Shown: positions 14,408 through 15,269 of the stretch, one piece after another
How the letters are laid out: every line of letters starts with the position of its first letter
How positions within the stretch are numbered: the stretch's first letter is position 1
From: Defluviitaleaceae bacterium
Lineage (GTDB): Bacteria > Bacillota > Clostridia > Lachnospirales > WRAX01
Reading direction: 5' to 3'
Assembly (NCBI GenBank): GCA_009787945.1
Contig: WQSI01000032.1
Span: 1-15,269, forward strand
Length of the DNA stretch: 15,269 bases
Position numbers and translations under genes: made by a program
The notes under the pieces: model-generated
Databases searched by the model: none
Told to the model about the DNA's origin: nothing
Seen by the model: the letters and a program-made list of their open reading frames with translations, nothing else

Positions 14408-14854
14408 CTATCCTAACACTGCCCCCATATTTTCATAATCCGCCATAAGGTCGGCAATTGTAAAGCTGTCCACTAGCTCGTTAATGCTTTTAAAAAGGCT
14501 GGTCCAGACGGATTTGGTGCTGCATGTAGCGCAGTTTAGCTCCCCATCACCACAGGTTGCCCCGTTTTCTAGCAGGCAATCCACAGGGGTTAGGGGGCCT
14601 TCCAAAATCCGCAAAACGTCCCCTGCTGTAAGCTCACTTGGGGATTTGGCAAGATAATAGCCGCCGCCAGCTCCGCGGACAGAATGTACAATTCGCGCCT
14701 TTTTAAGGGGGGCAATAATCTGCTCTAAATAATTTTCGCTGATGCCCTGCCTTTCCGACACAGACTTTAAGCTAACACATTTTGTGTCCTGTGTGTAAAA
14801 AGCAATGTCAACAACGGCTTTTAAACCGTATCGACCTTTTGTTGAAATTTTCAC
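14408..14854 (-). CDS. iscR: Rrf2/IscR-family transcriptional regulator
   Basis: The product has 148 residues. The N-terminal winged helix-turn-helix begins MKISTKGRYGLKAVVDIA, with the recognition region ISENYLEQIIAPLKKA (38-53) and the wing VRGAGGGYYLA (59-69). Cys93, Cys101, Cys108 and Cys111 lie where IscR proteins hold a [2Fe-2S] or related cluster; spacing (X7, X6, X2) differs slightly from E. coli IscR. It likely senses cluster supply and represses its own operon. The start is GTG: a strong AGGAGGTG (14863-14870) lies 8 nt upstream and family homology begins exactly there. First gene of the locus, with its own promoter. Confidence 0.93.
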   Translation of the reverse strand: MKISTKGRYGLKAVVDIAFYTQDTKCVSLKSVSERQGISENYLEQIIAPLKKARIVHSVRGAGGGYYLAKSPSELTAGDVLRILEGPLTPVDCLLENGATCGDGELNCATCSTKSVWTSLFKSINELVDSFTIADLMADYENMGAVLG

Positions 14855-14862
14855 CTATTTAA

Positions 14863-14870
14863 CACCTCCT
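14863..14870 (-). promoter_or_regulatory. Strong ribosome binding site that sets the GTG start of iscR
   Basis: AGGAGGTG on the - strand lies 8 nt before the GTG at 14854. Confidence 0.85.
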
Positions 14871-14899
14871 AATCCGATAATGTCGCTAGGTTTTTAGAT

Positions 14900-14928
14900 A
14901 TTTTACCATTATGTCAAGTAATTGTCAA
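14900..14928 (-). promoter_or_regulatory. Promoter of the iscR-nifS-nifU locus
   Basis: Read on the - strand, TTGACA (14923-14928), a 17-nt spacer and TAAAAT (14900-14905) form a near-consensus sigma-A promoter. The start should fall near 14893, giving a leader of about 40 nt. A second TTGACA copy lies 11 bp downstream of the first, inside the spacer. That direct repeat could be part of an IscR operator, but I cannot match it to a known motif with confidence. Confidence 0.75.
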
Positions 14929-14999
14929 GGGGTTTCTTCAAAAAACACGAGCATTTGCCCCTGTATTTTTTATCATCACTTAACTTTAATATCATTACC

Positions 15000-15034
15000 C
15001 ACCGTAGGGGCGCATAATATGCGCCCCTACGGTG
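15000..15034. repeat. 35-bp intergenic palindrome (REP/MITE-type GTAGGGGCG element)
   Basis: The arms CACCGTAGGGGCGCATA (15000-15016) and TATGCGCCCCTACGGTG (15018-15034) are perfect inverted copies around one central A. There is no T-run, so it is not a normal terminator. GTAGGGGCG/CGCCCCTAC palindromes recur between genes in many bacterial genomes, and this fits that class. It stands out as GC-rich in AT-rich flanks. Confidence 0.75.
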
Positions 15035-15120
15035 TATTGTGTGAATTTATATCGCTTGAGGGATTTTTAACCTATGTTTGACGCTGGTACAAATCCCATT
15101 TAAGAAATTGCAAAAACCTC

Positions 15121-15149
15121 TTGACGTACATTATAATGTACGCTATAAT
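15121..15149 (+). promoter_or_regulatory. Promoter of the antitoxin gene
   Basis: TTGACG (15121-15126), a 17-nt spacer and a perfect TATAAT (15144-15149) lie 19 nt before the ATG. An alternative TATAAT at 15132-15137 lies inside the spacer palindrome. Confidence 0.82.
15125..15142. promoter_or_regulatory. Probable toxin-antitoxin autoregulatory operator
   Basis: CGTACATTATAATGTACG is an 18-bp perfect palindrome. It starts in the last two bases of the -35 box and fills most of the spacer, where a bound repressor would block RNA polymerase. The half-site TATAATGTA recurs at 15144-15152, overlapping the -10 box, 12 bp from the first copy. YefM-YoeB operators are also built from paired palindromes with a GTAC core, which supports the reading; binding itself is inferred. 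Confidence 0.6.
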
Positions 15150-15168
15150 GTATTAAGGAGGTGTCAAC

Positions 15169-15269
15169 ATGAAAGCTATCACCGTAACAGAAGCAAGAAA
15201 AGACCTTTTTAATATTGTCGACCGAGCCATAACAGACAGCTCGCCAATCCAAATTTTGAGCAAAAAAGG
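15169..15269 (+). CDS. Type II antitoxin, Phd/YefM family (3' partial)
   Basis: The first 33 codons are visible before the window ends: MKAITVTEARKDLFNIVDRA, then ITDSSPIQILSKK. This is the typical N-terminal half of a Phd/YefM antitoxin. In that family it forms the dimeric DNA-binding domain, with the TEARKDLxxIVDxA helix and the beta strand at PIQILSK. AAGGAGGTG (15155-15163) precedes the ATG by 5 nt. The toxin-neutralising C-terminus and any toxin gene (commonly YoeB/Txe or RelE-like) would lie to the right, outside the window. The promoter carries a palindrome suited to autorepression. Confidence 0.85.
   Translation, partial: MKAITVTEARKDLFNIVDRAITDSSPIQILSKK

Larger units (their letters stand above)
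14855..15168. other. Divergent intergenic region between iscR and antitoxin gene
   Basis: This 314-bp gene-free stretch holds the iscR leader and promoter (14863-14928), a 35-bp palindrome (15000-15034), and the promoter, operator and ribosome site of the antitoxin gene (15121-15168). In 14929-14999 and 15035-15120 I see only AT-rich sequence, with no reading frame or RNA signature that I can support. Confidence 0.8.

Noticed and set aside
15000..15034. Palindrome as a terminator for iscR or an upstream gene
   Set aside because: There is no T-run on either side, and the flanking genes diverge from this region, so no transcript is expected to end here.

Overview
The window looks like a chromosomal segment of a Clostridia-type Firmicute. 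The evidence is an IscR/Rrf2-NifS-NifU iron-sulfur locus of clostridial type, strong AGGAGG-like ribosome binding sites, sigma-A promoters (TTGACA-N17-TAAAAT and TTGACG-N17-TATAAT), a tRNA-Trp without encoded CCA, and large SLH-anchored fibronectin-like surface proteins. The species cannot be told from the sequence.

Left part, + strand (1-9733): two very large genes, probably one operon, encode secreted surface proteins. The first (about 1750 residues) is cut at the left edge of the window. The second (1477 residues) has a signal peptide. Both contain fibronectin III-like modules, then a shared beta-rich module, then three degenerate S-layer homology (SLH) modules at the C-terminus. The first also carries three tandem Trp-rich repeats of about 135-155 residues that I do not recognise. 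The most striking property is composition. Neither protein has a cysteine. The visible part of the first has a single lysine, and the mature part of the second has none, while arginine is common and neighbouring genes use lysine normally. The pair ends at a strong terminator.

Middle (9734-9980): a consensus promoter, a tRNA-Trp(CCA) gene, and a hairpin terminator that can serve both the tRNA and the convergent nifU.

Right part, - strand (14854 down to 9981): an iron-sulfur cluster assembly locus. It runs iscR (Rrf2 repressor, GTG start, good promoter), nifS/iscS cysteine desulfurase, five small genes, then nifU/iscU scaffold. The five are a flavodoxin-like protein with a four-Cys motif, a Cys-free NAD(P)H:FMN reductase-like protein, an ASCH-domain protein, a VOC/PhnB-like protein, and a second flavoprotein with a four-Cys motif. 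nifS and nifU are normally adjacent in clostridia, so this insertion is unusual. The two Cys-motif flavoproteins are plausible iron-sulfur flavoproteins. The NifU scaffold ends in an unusual Asp/His-rich tail.

Right edge (14855-15269): a 314-bp divergent intergenic region holds the iscR promoter, a 35-bp near-perfect palindrome of REP type, and the promoter of a Phd/YefM-type antitoxin gene. That promoter contains an 18-bp perfect palindrome that is probably the autoregulatory operator. The antitoxin gene runs off the window, so any partner toxin is not visible.
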